From assembly GCF_000467125.1 (NCBI RefSeq), contig NZ_BATJ01000007.1, forward strand, positions 124,001-188,000: a stretch of 64,000 nucleotides of DNA. The letters are read 5' to 3'. Below the pieces are notes generated by a model. The model had not been told where the DNA came from. It saw nothing but the letters and a program-made list of their open reading frames with translations, and made no database searches. This document shows positions 8,280 to 17,063 of the stretch, one piece after another; positions within the stretch are counted from its first letter, which is position 1, and every line of letters starts with the position of its first letter. A program made the position numbers and the translations under genes. Source of the stretch: Vibrio proteolyticus NBRC 13287. GTDB lineage: Bacteria > Pseudomonadota > Gammaproteobacteria > Enterobacterales > Vibrionaceae.

Positions 8280-9380
8280 TTACGTGCCAAGTATCTGCAT
8301 TGGCAGAGACAACAAAGCATCGCCCGTCGAAGCGAAATACCAAATAATGCCAACCAATGCGGCAACCAGCCCGATGTACCACACGGTGGAGACTATTTGG
8401 CCGTAACGATCCAGAGGTAATAGGTGACTATGGTGTCTCCCCCGCCACTCCAAAAAGATTTCGATGCTGCCCATGATCAGCAAAAAGCCAAATAGCGTCA
8501 GCCCCAGCGAATAGCTCAGTATTACACCTCCCACTGCGGCAAGCGCACAGATCACAATCCCGGCCACGCTATTCATTGAAAAACTGATACTTTTTAATAC
8601 ATGACCGCCATCAAGTGGCAAAATCGGCAGTAAATTAAACAGGTTTAAAAAAGCGTTAAACGTGGCAAGCCCAGCGAAAAACAGGTTGCCGGTAACCCAG
8701 TAGGCAACCATCAGCAACAGAGACAATATCAGGCCGAACAAAGGCCCCATAATGGAAATCACCACATCTTGCCAGCGTGTGTTAATTTTCTCATCTGATA
8801 ACGCCAGCCCACCCAGAAAAGGGACGAGATAGATGCCTTTGGTTTGCATACCAAAGTATTTCATGGCACGAATATGTCCGTATTCATGGAATACCAGACA
8901 CACGATTAACGCTAAAGCAAACTGAAAGGAAAATAACCAGGAATATGCCGCTAAGCTCGCGGAAGCGAGAACGACTTTAATCAATTTCGCGCTTTTCAGA
9001 GCTTTCATTCCCAGAGAAATCAGACCAATCAGACTAAAGCGTTTTTCGCTGGGTGGCGGTGTGTGCGGAGTCTGACGTTCAATGTCTTTTTCGTTTCTCG
9101 CGCCCTGGCATACTGTCTCTCCATTAACCGTCGCAGAATACTCAATATTGAAGGGTTGCCAATTCAAACTGACATCGACAGCACACACCAACTCGTGCTC
9201 CCCGGCAATCAGGTTAAATTGATGAAAACTCTGGTGTCCGCGCTCAGCATCCGCATTCAATTGAGAAACAAGATTGTTATCCCAAAAAAGTTGCTGCCAT
9301 CCGGCCATTGAGCCTTCCAGACGCAGAGACTTACCCAAAAATTCTGTTGAAAATAGTTCCAATGTCATCACTCTGGTCAT
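8280..9380 (-). CDS. Site-2-protease (M50) family membrane protein
   Basis: The C-terminal part has about six membrane helices with the M50 signature: FHEYGH near residue 163 (HExxH) and PLDGGH near residue 255 (the LDG motif with the Asp zinc ligand). The first 120 residues are soluble and unrelated to PDZ domains; they look like a beta-rich N-terminal sensor. The ATG at 9380 is chosen over a TTG 63 bases upstream because the M50 protein does not need the extra residues; the ribosome site (AAGTGGG) is modest. The substrate is unknown. It is likely a stand-alone intramembrane protease rather than RseP. Confidence 0.82.
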   Translation of the reverse strand: MTRVMTLELFSTEFLGKSLRLEGSMAGWQQLFWDNNLVSQLNADAERGHQSFHQFNLIAGEHELVCAVDVSLNWQPFNIEYSATVNGETVCQGARNEKDIERQTPHTPPPSEKRFSLIGLISLGMKALKSAKLIKVVLASASLAAYSWLFSFQFALALIVCLVFHEYGHIRAMKYFGMQTKGIYLVPFLGGLALSDEKINTRWQDVVISIMGPLFGLILSLLLMVAYWVTGNLFFAGLATFNAFLNLFNLLPILPLDGGHVLKSISFSMNSVAGIVICALAAVGGVILSYSLGLTLFGFLLIMGSIEIFLEWRGRHHSHLLPLDRYGQIVSTVWYIGLVAALVGIIWYFASTGDALLSLPMQILGT

Positions 9381-9614
9381 GTTTAACCCACTTATTATGC
9401 CTGTCGGTCCCTGTCTGGTAAAGCCAACCACAAAAAGTGACAACGCAACAAAAGGACAAGCATTTCATTATAAAACAGAGGGTTATTAGGCATAAATACT
9501 GAACGTATTTGTGTATTTTACGTAACAATCGCGTCGTAATCGTCCCAATACCCCTTTATTTTCTGTGCGTAAAGTGGATAATACCGCCTCACAATTTTTA
9601 TTAGGTGGGTAACT

Positions 9615-10187
9615 ATGTCTACTGAAACAACTCTATTAGAACGCTGTGGCTCAAAATGCGAACTGTGTGGTGCAGAATCTCCTCTTGCGCCATTTGTTGT
9701 CGCTCCACACTCTCAGATTACTGTCGATCATGCAGTGATACTGTGCGATACCTGTAAAGGTCAAATCGAAAACCCAGAAACGGTAGACGTAAACCACTGG
9801 CGCTGTCTGAACGACAGTATGTGGAGCCAGGAAGCTCCGGTACAAGTTATGGCATGGCGTCAGCTTAAGCGTCTAAGCGCTGCTGGTGAAGGCTGGGCGC
9901 AAGACTTGGTTGACATGATGTACATGGACGAAGAAGTTGCTAAATGGGCGGAGCAAGGTCTGGATGAAAACCAGGAAAAACCGCGTGATGTCAATGGCGC
10001 TGAACTGAAAAAAGGCGACGATGTTACTATCATCAAAGACCTGCCAATCAAAGGCTCAAGCCAGGTGATTAAACAAGGCACGGTTGTTCGCAACATCAAC
10101 GTTTCTGACACGGATCCAACCCATATTCAGGGCAAGGTGAACGGTCAGGCAATGTATGTCATTGCAGAATACTGCCGTAAGAAATAA
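9615..10187 (+). CDS. PhnA/YjdM-family protein
   Basis: 190 residues. The N-terminal zinc ribbon has CELC and CDTC pairs, and the C-terminal PhnA domain has the DVNGAELKKGDDVTIIKDL pattern. The family was named for proximity to phosphonate genes in E. coli, but most members are not shown to act on phosphonates, and no phn genes are present here. AGGTGGG precedes the ATG. It is monocistronic, ending in a tetraloop terminator. Confidence 0.88.
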   Translation: MSTETTLLERCGSKCELCGAESPLAPFVVAPHSQITVDHAVILCDTCKGQIENPETVDVNHWRCLNDSMWSQEAPVQVMAWRQLKRLSAAGEGWAQDLVDMMYMDEEVAKWAEQGLDENQEKPRDVNGAELKKGDDVTIIKDLPIKGSSQVIKQGTVVRNINVSDTDPTHIQGKVNGQAMYVIAEYCRKK

Positions 10188-10193
10188 TGTTTA

Positions 10194-10214
10194 AAAGGCG
10201 CTTCGGCGCCTTTC
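10194..10214 (+). terminator. TTCG-tetraloop terminator
   Basis: AAAGGCGC-TTCG-GCGCCTTT forms an 8-bp stem seven bases after the PhnA-like stop codon. Confidence 0.85.
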
Positions 10215-10539
10215 ATTCCAGCACGCTTCGCTTACCCCCCTCCGAACCGGACGAATTTCACCTGGATGAGTCAGTCAGACAACAATCACTGCGCCTTGTT
10301 ATTCCTTTTTTAACATAAACGGCTACTTCATCCTGCCGTTTTGTTGTTGTCGCCCCAAAGCGACAAAATCATGCTGAAAATGCATCCCTCTATTTTCACC
10401 GGCGTAAATCCATTCTGCGGCTCCAAGCGAAAACGTCACCCAAGCCAAAATAAATAGCTTTTTTGCTGTCCGTTCCCTTTCCTGTCGTCTCCAAAACAGA
10501 TTAAGACCGTCAGGGGTTTTGGCTTCGCTTTCAAATAAA
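10215..10539. other. Gene-free structured intergenic stretch, possible retroelement remnant
   Basis: No reading frame here is convincing. On the minus strand, around 10222-10262, there is a stretch (CGTCCGGTTCGGAGGGGGG) that resembles the 3' arm and flank of group II intron domain V, but the matching 5' arm is not present. Two tandem hairpins follow: AAACGGC/GCCGTTT at 10317-10341 and TGTCGC/GCGACA at 10348-10365. The rest shows nothing I can name. It may be a decayed mobile element, a Vibrio intergenic repeat or an untranslated RNA. Confidence 0.3.
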
Positions 10540-10567
10540 AAAACCAGCTCATTCGTGAGCTGGTTTT
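10540..10567 (-). terminator. Terminator of the DUF1127-like gene
   Basis: AAAACCAGCTCA-TTCG-TGAGCTGGTTTT; read on the minus strand the stem is followed by a run of seven Ts. It lies about 30 bases after the stop codon. Confidence 0.88.
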
Positions 10568-10596
10568 CGAGCTATCTATTGAGTCTGTCTGTGATA

Positions 10597-10785
10597 CTAA
10601 CGAGACAGGCCGATATCTCTTTGCAGGTGACCAGACAAATCACATGCGTGATAAGTACGTGGTGTATTGTCTACAAACAGAATATCCAGTAGATGTGCAA
10701 TCAGTCCTTTGAAGTTAACCGCGTAGGTTTTTTTGTCCATAGAGGTGCTTGCAGCGATTGTGCTTATTTGCATTGCTTGAGCCAT
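10597..10785 (-). CDS. 62-residue DUF1127-like protein
   Basis: The ATG at 10785 is preceded by GAGAGG and is chosen over an ATG 63 bases upstream. The C-terminal third (LSGHLQRDIGLSR) ends with the DIGLSR signature of DUF1127/YjiS-like small proteins. Some alpha-proteobacterial members bind RNA and affect phosphate or carbon metabolism; the role in Vibrio is unknown. Upstream, ATTAG-TTTTT-CTAAT at 10881-10895 forms a palindrome of the kind bound by LysR-type regulators. Its own terminator shows it is monocistronic. Confidence 0.65.
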   Translation of the reverse strand: MAQAMQISTIAASTSMDKKTYAVNFKGLIAHLLDILFVDNTPRTYHACDLSGHLQRDIGLSR

Positions 10786-11003
10786 AATTGCCTCTCGGTT
10801 CAAATAGTTAACTTGTTTTGATGGGATGAATTCTAGGCGATGTTTCATTGGTTAAAAAATGACAAAATTTCAAAAACAAGATTAGTTTTTCTAATGAAAC
10901 AATGTATTAACAGAGCGATTTTTTATTATCCTTAAAACATGAATAAGTATGACAAAATAACCGAAATCGCTTAATAAATTCTCACCCTGACAATTTGTGC
11001 CAA

Positions 11004-11046
11004 TAAGAGTTAACAAAACGGTTACAAGAAAATTTGTTAACTCTTA
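11004..11046. repeat. 14-bp perfect inverted repeat
   Basis: TAAGAGTTAACAAA at 11004-11017 is the exact inverse of TTTGTTAACTCTTA at 11033-11046, with a 15-base loop. A smaller ATTACC/GGTAAT hairpin lies at 11051-11071, immediately after the TerC stop codon. The stem is AT-rich and not followed by a T-run, so it could be an operator, an mRNA 3' stabiliser or a weak terminator. Confidence 0.6.
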
Positions 11047-11071
11047 ATAAATTACCATCAATACAGGTAAT

Positions 11072-12031
11072 CTACCTCTGCTGTTTGGCCGTTGCCTCAG
11101 CCTGATTCCGTTTGTCTTGGATCACCGATGCGATCACAGCAATCACCATGGTCACTAAGAGTACGGTCAGAGACAGAACGGTTGGAATCTCCCACTGAGT
11201 CCCGACCAAAAGCATCTTTACACCAATAAACATCATAATGAACGCCAACGCCGGTTTGAGATAAATAAACTTATCCATCATCCCCTGCAATACAAAATAC
11301 AGTGAACGCAACCCCAACAATGCAAATACGTTTGCCGCCAAAACCAGGAACGGTTCGCGGGTGACTGCAAAAATCGCCGGAATGGAATCCAGTGCAAACA
11401 TCACATCCATAAAGGCTATTACAACGACGACGATCATCATCGGTGTTACCATCCACGTCCCCTGCTCTTTAGTCCATAGCGCATTACCACGAAAGTCACT
11501 GGATACATGGGCAAACTTTCGTATCAGTTTTTCTGGCATTGGGCTGAGTTCTTCCTCACCTTTATCTATCGCCAGTTGAATACCTGTCCAAATCAGGAAG
11601 GCGGCAAACACATAAAGAAGCCAGTGATAGTCAGCCAGTAACTGAGCACCTACGGCAATCATGAGCGCTCTCAGGCAAAGTGCACCAACTACACCCCATA
11701 ACAACGCACGCGGACACAGAGATTCAGGTACAGAGTATTGATGGAAAATAATCGCAAATACAAACAAGTTGTCGACGCTGAGTGACTTCTCTAGCAGATA
11801 GCCAGTAATGAAGGATACCGTGGCTTTTTCAGCTGAATAATTGCTGCCCGGCGCATAGAGATCCCAGAACAAATAAATGCTAGCGGCAAACAGGAACGCC
11901 AGAAGAAACCAGAACACACTCCAGACAACCGCTCTGCGAATGGTGATTTTTCCACCACGCGTCTGCCAGACGTCAAGCGATACGAGGAAGAGAGTCAATA
12001 GGCCGAAGCCCAGATAGGTCATTGGGGTCAT
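11072..12031 (-). CDS. alx: TerC/Alx-family membrane protein, likely manganese exporter
   Basis: 319 residues with about nine membrane helices. The acidic membrane motifs of the family are visible: EKSLSVDNLFVFA near residue 80 and FMDVMFALDSIPA near residue 210. E. coli Alx exports manganese and is controlled by a yybP-ykoY riboswitch that also responds to pH. AAAGGAGG precedes the ATG at 12031. A yybP-ykoY-like leader lies directly upstream, which supports a manganese role rather than tellurite resistance alone. Confidence 0.9.
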   Translation of the reverse strand: MTPMTYLGFGLLTLFLVSLDVWQTRGGKITIRRAVVWSVFWFLLAFLFAASIYLFWDLYAPGSNYSAEKATVSFITGYLLEKSLSVDNLFVFAIIFHQYSVPESLCPRALLWGVVGALCLRALMIAVGAQLLADYHWLLYVFAAFLIWTGIQLAIDKGEEELSPMPEKLIRKFAHVSSDFRGNALWTKEQGTWMVTPMMIVVVVIAFMDVMFALDSIPAIFAVTREPFLVLAANVFALLGLRSLYFVLQGMMDKFIYLKPALAFIMMFIGVKMLLVGTQWEIPTVLSLTVLLVTMVIAVIASVIQDKRNQAEATAKQQR

Positions 12032-12127
12032 GAGTCCTCCTTTGAGCGGAAGGATCCTGTTGGTGTAATCAACCGAGTTCAGAAACCGTCCGCAAACAAC
12101 AATGGCTGATCAAACACGATCAACCTT

Positions 12128-12250
12128 GATTGCGTTGGTCTCGTCGAAACCACGTACTCAAAGAGACGAAGTTTATACTTACCGGATAGACAGAGGCCTA
12201 ACGAGATGACGATAAGTAAACCAGAGGCGACTACTCCCCAAACAGGGCGA
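12128..12250 (-). ncRNA. yybP-ykoY-type manganese riboswitch leader
   Basis: Read on the minus strand, the segment upstream of the TerC gene starts with TTGGGGAGTAG and ends with ACGAGACCAACGCAA. These are the two conserved blocks of the yybP-ykoY aptamer, separated by variable hairpins. Known members bind Mn2+ and control TerC/Alx and MntP genes. About 95 bases separate the aptamer from the start codon, enough for an expression platform. The call is from motif recognition; a covariance search was not run. Confidence 0.8.
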
Positions 12251-12287
12251 ATTCTAATCCTCCGATGGCTTTACGTCTATGAAAAAA

Positions 12288-12320
12288 TCAAAAAGGAGCA
12301 AGATTTCCTGCTCCTTTTTC
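12288..12320. terminator. Bidirectional-looking terminator
   Basis: AAAAAGGAGCA at 12290-12300 pairs with TGCTCCTTTTT at 12309-12319. On the minus strand it ends the transcript of the small membrane ORF and nucleotidase gene, before the TerC leader begins. Confidence 0.85.
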
Positions 12321-12352
12321 ATTAGGACAAAGATAAGATGAATTGTTGTTAA

Positions 12353-12448
12353 TCAGATACCACCCATTGGTACCAGATAAACTAAGGCTGACCAGACACC
12401 GACCCATGTTACTACCAGAGCTATGTCAATCCAGTCGCGTCTCCACAT
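12353..12448 (-). CDS. 31-residue single-helix membrane protein
   Basis: An ATG at 12448 is preceded by CCGGAGGAAAT, a near-perfect ribosome site, and opens a 31-codon frame. The N-terminus is basic (MWRRDW), residues about 7-27 form one hydrophobic helix with three Trp, and the end is PMGGI. It lies 78 bases after the stop codon of the nucleotidase gene and just before a strong terminator, so it fits as the last gene of that transcript. I do not recognise the family. The ribosome site, helix and terminator together make a real gene likely. Confidence 0.65.
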   Translation of the reverse strand: MWRRDWIDIALVVTWVGVWSALVYLVPMGGI

Positions 12449-12526
12449 ATTTCCTCCGGTCATTCAGACAGTTCCTGATGAAATGAAACGCCGATCTAAC
12501 CAGAGCAACAAGCGTGCCAGACTAGG

Positions 12527-14263
12527 TTATTTAATCACCACCTCAGTTTTGTCCTTTCTGTTTAGCTTGGTTGGCTCTACACTTAACAGCTCAATAAAAC
12601 AATCCGCCATCGACACGCATGTGACCAGGCCATCGCCCTTCATGTTCAGTAATGCTTCATAGCCTTCCTTGCCCTTCATGGTATAAGCCGATGAAGTGCC
12701 GCGATAAAGCTTATCATATTCAATAGCTTGCCAACCTACGTTCGGCGAGTATAGCTTTAGATTGCAAATACGTTTTCCGGCTTCAGCGTTGGCATCATAC
12801 TCGTAACTCAGATTAAACGTATAAGGGTACGAACCCGAACCAGTTCCTTCCACACCATTGTTAGTCGCATTATTGATGGCTCCTTCCAGCGCAGCGGCAA
12901 CATCACGTCCTAGAACTTCGTATACACCGATCGGAACGGCAAACGGCAGTAACTTTCCGGCAATATCGGCAACCGAGACGTCACCGGCATTCAGCGAGTT
13001 ACGCACCCCTCCAGCATTATGAATCGCGAACTGTACGTTCATTCCCCGCTGGTTCATGGCGAAGTGGAACGATTCTGCCACCAGAGGAGCCAACTGGCTC
13101 GGACCTTTATCATCTGGAATCCGCACATGCCGGAGCATGTCATCCGCGGTAGCAATGATTTGTTGCTGCAGTTTGCGTACGCGTGGAATGTATTTGTCCA
13201 GCAGGATCCCCTGAACGGTTTTATCTTTCTTGCACACGACGACGTTAGGATGGTTATTAAGATAATCACACGCCGCATGATGCGTTTCATCATCGCCGGT
13301 TTCACTCATGCTAGCGTCCAAAAATAATCGACGTCCCAACAACAATTCGTTCTGACCGTGAAATGCAGCAACTCGCCCGCTTGCATCAAAATCAATCATG
13401 CAATGACCGATGCTTAATGCATGATATCCGGCCTGTACAACATACGTATCGTTGATGCGAACACCGTATTCATCGTCTTTTTCAAGGCCAATGTCACTGA
13501 AATCGCCTTGAAGGCGGTGACTGTGGCCACCGACGATCAAGGATATCCCGTTCACTACCTCAGCCAGAGCCAAATCGGCGTCGTAGCCAAGATGGCTTAA
13601 AAGGATAATTTTATTGATGCCTTGTGCGTTGATCGCAGCAACCGTTCTTTTGGCCGTTTCGGTTGCATCAACAAAAGGTGTATCTGAATCCGGGTTAGAA
13701 ATGCCCACCATTTTGTCGAGGGACAAACCAAAAATAGCGACCTTTTCGCCGTCAATATCTTTCGTTATCCAATCGGCCGTTGCTGTGTGTGGTTGATAAC
13801 TGTGAACGCGCGGATGAGAACCTATTGTGGCAGCCTTACTCGGGCTTTCGTTGCTCAGATCCCAGTTGCCCGCTAGAAAAGGAAAACGGATACGTTCAAC
13901 AAAATGCGCGACTGGTTCATTTCCCATATCCAGCTCATGATTTCCCAGTGTCATCGCGTCAATATTTAACGCATTGAGCATGTCGGCATTCGCCTTACCT
14001 TTAAACAGCGAAAAATACAGTGTCCCCTGGAAACAGTCCCCAGCATGCAGGAAAAGGAAACCGCGTTTCATCCGCACAGCATCATCACGAAGCTGACCCA
14101 CGCGTGTGGCGATACGGGCAAAACCACCTGCACTGACATATGGATGAATGCGTTGACCGTGGATGGTCAGGTCTAACTGCAGTGACGTTGGTTCAAAATA
14201 GGAATGGGTGTCATTAATGTGTGCCAGTGTCAATCTCACCGGTTTATTGCTTTTTTGTGTCAT
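12527..14263 (-). CDS. 5'-nucleotidase/UshA-family metallophosphatase without signal peptide
   Basis: 578 residues. The N-terminal metallophosphoesterase domain carries the metal-binding motifs HINDTH, GDCFQG, GNHELD and GGHSH. The C-terminal 5'-nucleotidase substrate domain (about 370-570) includes HNAGGVRNSL. The family splits nucleotides, UDP-sugars or NAD. Most relatives are exported, but here the protein begins directly with MTQKSNKPVRLTLAHINDTH and no signal peptide or plausible upstream start is seen, so a cytoplasmic location is inferred. The substrate is unknown. Confidence 0.85.
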   Translation of the reverse strand: MTQKSNKPVRLTLAHINDTHSYFEPTSLQLDLTIHGQRIHPYVSAGGFARIATRVGQLRDDAVRMKRGFLFLHAGDCFQGTLYFSLFKGKANADMLNALNIDAMTLGNHELDMGNEPVAHFVERIRFPFLAGNWDLSNESPSKAATIGSHPRVHSYQPHTATADWITKDIDGEKVAIFGLSLDKMVGISNPDSDTPFVDATETAKRTVAAINAQGINKIILLSHLGYDADLALAEVVNGISLIVGGHSHRLQGDFSDIGLEKDDEYGVRINDTYVVQAGYHALSIGHCMIDFDASGRVAAFHGQNELLLGRRLFLDASMSETGDDETHHAACDYLNNHPNVVVCKKDKTVQGILLDKYIPRVRKLQQQIIATADDMLRHVRIPDDKGPSQLAPLVAESFHFAMNQRGMNVQFAIHNAGGVRNSLNAGDVSVADIAGKLLPFAVPIGVYEVLGRDVAAALEGAINNATNNGVEGTGSGSYPYTFNLSYEYDANAEAGKRICNLKLYSPNVGWQAIEYDKLYRGTSSAYTMKGKEGYEALLNMKGDGLVTCVSMADCFIELLSVEPTKLNRKDKTEVVIK

Positions 14264-14562
14264 ATTCTTTCTCTTTTATTCCATTCCATCCTAGCGCACC
14301 GATCATGACAGAATCGTGACTTTTATGAAACGAGGATGCAAAGAAATTTATTTAAGCAGACGACTGACTGTATAACACCGACGTGCATCACAAGGTTCTG
14401 TGAGCTAAATATCTGCTTATATTGATTTTTTCAATTATGCTTAATAGTAAGCAACTAACTTGCTGTAAATGAACGTTGACATCGAGCGTGCCTTCTTTTT
14501 TTGCATCTCACCCGTCTCAGCGCCTTCGTTCGCAGCTCCCCGGAACAGCAAGGAATGTCAGT

Positions 14563-16194
14563 ATGCAGTTAGATAGAGTAGAAATTTCAGGATTCCGTGG
14601 CATTCGTCGCCTGTCATTGTCGTTTGATGAGTTGACGACATTGATTGGCGAAAACACCTGGGGCAAGTCATCCTTGCTCGACGCCCTGTCCGTCGCACTG
14701 CCAGCGGATGGCGAACTTTATCAATTTGAGATGATGGATTTTCATGTCGATTACTCGATTTCACATCCTCAAACCCAGCATCTGCAAATTGTACTCAGCC
14801 TGATCGCCAGCGACAGGCATGAGTTGAAAGCCGGTCGATATCGAAGAATCAAACCATTGTGGGTCGAAGATCAAGACGGAAATCACCGGATTTACTACCG
14901 GATCAGTGCATCAAGAAACTTGTATGACATTACCACCACCTACGCGTTCCTAGATGCCAAAGGCAATCCCAAATCGTTACACCATGCTGACAAACTGGCA
15001 AAAGAGTTGATGAGCTTACATCCGGTGATTCGCTTGCGCGACTCACGCCGCTTTGATCGCCCAATCAGCTCCACTGACCCGGTTAACGCGCGTGTTGAAA
15101 AACGCATCAATAACACGTGTCGACGACTAATGGCGATTCCCGGACACGTGAACAAAGGCGAAATGAAAAGCAGTCTCGCATCGATGAACTCATTGATTGA
15201 GCACTACTTCTCTTTCAAAAGTCAAAGTCGTAAAAACCCGAGAAAACAACGGGACGGTGTGTTCTTCACTTCTTCGCCCAGCGACAGCAATCTAAGTAAA
15301 ATTGTTGAAGAAACTCGCAACAAGCAGACCCGGCTGCTGTTAATGGGGCTGCTGAATGCTTATCTGCAAGCCAAAGGGCCCAATGATTTGCGTCGCTGCG
15401 CGCGGCCGCTATTGATTATTGAAGACCCAGAAGGCCGGCTTCACCCGACTCACCTGGCACGCGCCTGGAGTTTGCTGCAACTTCTGCCCATGCAAAAAAT
15501 TCTGACCACCAACAGTGCCGATTTACTGCGTCAGTTGCCTTTGAATTCGATCCGGCGCCTGGTTCGTCAGTCAGACAGGACCGTCGCGACTTATTTGCCC
15601 ACTCAACGGTTAGGCAAAGACGAATTGCGCCGCATCGGATTCCACATCCGCTTTCATCGCTCGGGCGCTCTGTTCGCCCGATGCTGGTTACTGGTTGAAG
15701 GTGAAACCGAAGTCTGGCTTTTTAACGAACTGGCGAATCAATGTGGTTACAACCTGGCAGCAGAAGGAGTACAAATCATTGAATTTGCCCAATCCGGGTT
15801 AAAATCTCTAATCAAGGTCGCAAAAGCCTTTGGCATTGACTGGCACGTGGTGACCGACGGTGACCCGGCAGGTAAAAAATACGCGCATACGGTCAGAAAC
15901 ATGCTGGGGCATGATCAGGAACGTCACCGGTTGACTGAGCTGCCGGACAAAGACATCGAACACTATTTATACGCCCACGGATTTGAAAATTTCTTCAAAG
16001 ACATGGTGAAGATCCCGCACGACCATCCGATCCCAGCCAAAAAAGTGGTCACTCGGGTGCTCAAGAAGCACGCCAAACCGGATCTGGCTCTGGCCATCGT
16101 GTCGCATTGTGAAGAACGTGGCATGGAATGCATCCCACTTTTACTGCGCTGGACGCTTAAACGAGTCATTACCATGGCAAACGGCAACACTTAA
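14563..16194 (+). CDS. YbjD-like AAA ATPase with TOPRIM domain (OLD family)
   Basis: 543 residues from the ATG at 14563, which follows AAGGA; a TTG 87 bases upstream is rejected because homologous sequence begins at MQLDRVEISGFRG. The Walker A motif is GENTWGKSS (residues 29-37), followed by a short coiled insertion and a Walker B-like LLIIEDPEGRLHP. The C-terminal TOPRIM domain has WLLVEGETE and DGDPAG. OLD-family proteins are ATP-dependent nucleases. E. coli YbjD is about the same length and is chromosomal and uncharacterised. There is no Gabija-type helicase partner beside it, so a defence role is not supported by context. Confidence 0.85.
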   Translation: MQLDRVEISGFRGIRRLSLSFDELTTLIGENTWGKSSLLDALSVALPADGELYQFEMMDFHVDYSISHPQTQHLQIVLSLIASDRHELKAGRYRRIKPLWVEDQDGNHRIYYRISASRNLYDITTTYAFLDAKGNPKSLHHADKLAKELMSLHPVIRLRDSRRFDRPISSTDPVNARVEKRINNTCRRLMAIPGHVNKGEMKSSLASMNSLIEHYFSFKSQSRKNPRKQRDGVFFTSSPSDSNLSKIVEETRNKQTRLLLMGLLNAYLQAKGPNDLRRCARPLLIIEDPEGRLHPTHLARAWSLLQLLPMQKILTTNSADLLRQLPLNSIRRLVRQSDRTVATYLPTQRLGKDELRRIGFHIRFHRSGALFARCWLLVEGETEVWLFNELANQCGYNLAAEGVQIIEFAQSGLKSLIKVAKAFGIDWHVVTDGDPAGKKYAHTVRNMLGHDQERHRLTELPDKDIEHYLYAHGFENFFKDMVKIPHDHPIPAKKVVTRVLKKHAKPDLALAIVSHCEERGMECIPLLLRWTLKRVITMANGNT

Positions 16195-16212
16195 GGTTGG
16201 CAAGCACCGAGC

Positions 16213-16241
16213 AAAAAAAGGCACTCCATCATGGAGTGCCT
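16213..16241 (-). terminator. Terminator of DUF1097 gene
   Basis: GGCACTCCAT at 16220-16229 pairs with ATGGAGTGCC at 16231-16240; on the minus strand the stem is followed by seven Ts. It also lies just after the YbjD-like stop codon and may stop both. Confidence 0.85.
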
Positions 16242-16302
16242 GTATCTAATATAATTGCAATGTGCTGATACAAATCAATCGGGGGTTAACCTCAAGCTGC
16301 CC

Positions 16303-16797
16303 TCACTGAGATTGCGTCTCAGCGACTACCTTTGAGCTCACTTTAGGTTGGGTTGATTTCTGGTGTAACCACAATCCTGAGGCTTTCATTAGATAACCAA
16401 ACAGGCCACCTAGCAGCAGGGACGGCACCACAAGTTGCCAATCACCGCCAGCTGCGAATGTGGCACACGAACCAATAAACGTGCCCGGGATATACCCAAG
16501 CCAGGCTTGCTTAGCCTGAATACACATAAAGAAAGCCACAATCGCGGTAATCACATAACCCAGAATTTCCAGGCTGATATACTGCGACGATTTGATGATC
16601 ACGATTGCCCAAAACACCCCCGTCATGTTGGTGAGCAGGCTTTCGCCCAAACCTTTCAGTCCACTATTTGGTGTAGCAAAGTAACTAGTGCAGCCCAGAA
16701 ACCCAGCCCAGGAAAGTAAGCCCAATGACACAGCTATCCATCCCCAAACACCAGATAAAATTCCGGTAGTTAACGAAATAGCAACCAGTGTATTCAT
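16303..16797 (-). CDS. DUF1097 inner-membrane protein
   Basis: 164 residues from the ATG at 16797, which is preceded by GAGGAA; an upstream start adding 32 residues is rejected because these lack the family pattern. Five or so membrane helices with Gly-rich turns match DUF1097/YcdZ, an uncharacterised inner-membrane family. It is followed by its own terminator. The gap 16798-17063 contains the promoter region and nothing else that I can identify. Confidence 0.75.
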   Translation of the reverse strand: MNTLVAISLTTGILSGVWGWIAVSLGLLSWAGFLGCTSYFATPNSGLKGLGESLLTNMTGVFWAIVIIKSSQYISLEILGYVITAIVAFFMCIQAKQAWLGYIPGTFIGSCATFAAGGDWQLVVPSLLLGGLFGYLMKASGLWLHQKSTQPKVSSKVVAETQSQ

Positions 16798-17063
16798 ATA
16801 TTCCTCGCGTGTGCCAACGACCCCATCAGGCCTGTGCAACATCAGTGAATCAAGCGAGAATATTAAAACCAAATCGAACAACTTTCCTGACAAAGATCAC
16901 AATTAGAATTCAATTCGGACATAGGTTTTCATCATTATGTCTACGCAAACGTTTATTCAACATTTATCGTTATAAATATCGTATTCGAATCCATGACATG
17001 AATTGCAAATGGCTTCCATCAATTTTTTTGATGAATGGATACGCGGTGGTTATTACCCCCAAC

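Noticed and set aside
14563-16194. Gabija-like or OLD defence system
   Set aside because: There is no helicase partner, toxin or mobile context; the length and pattern match chromosomal YbjD.
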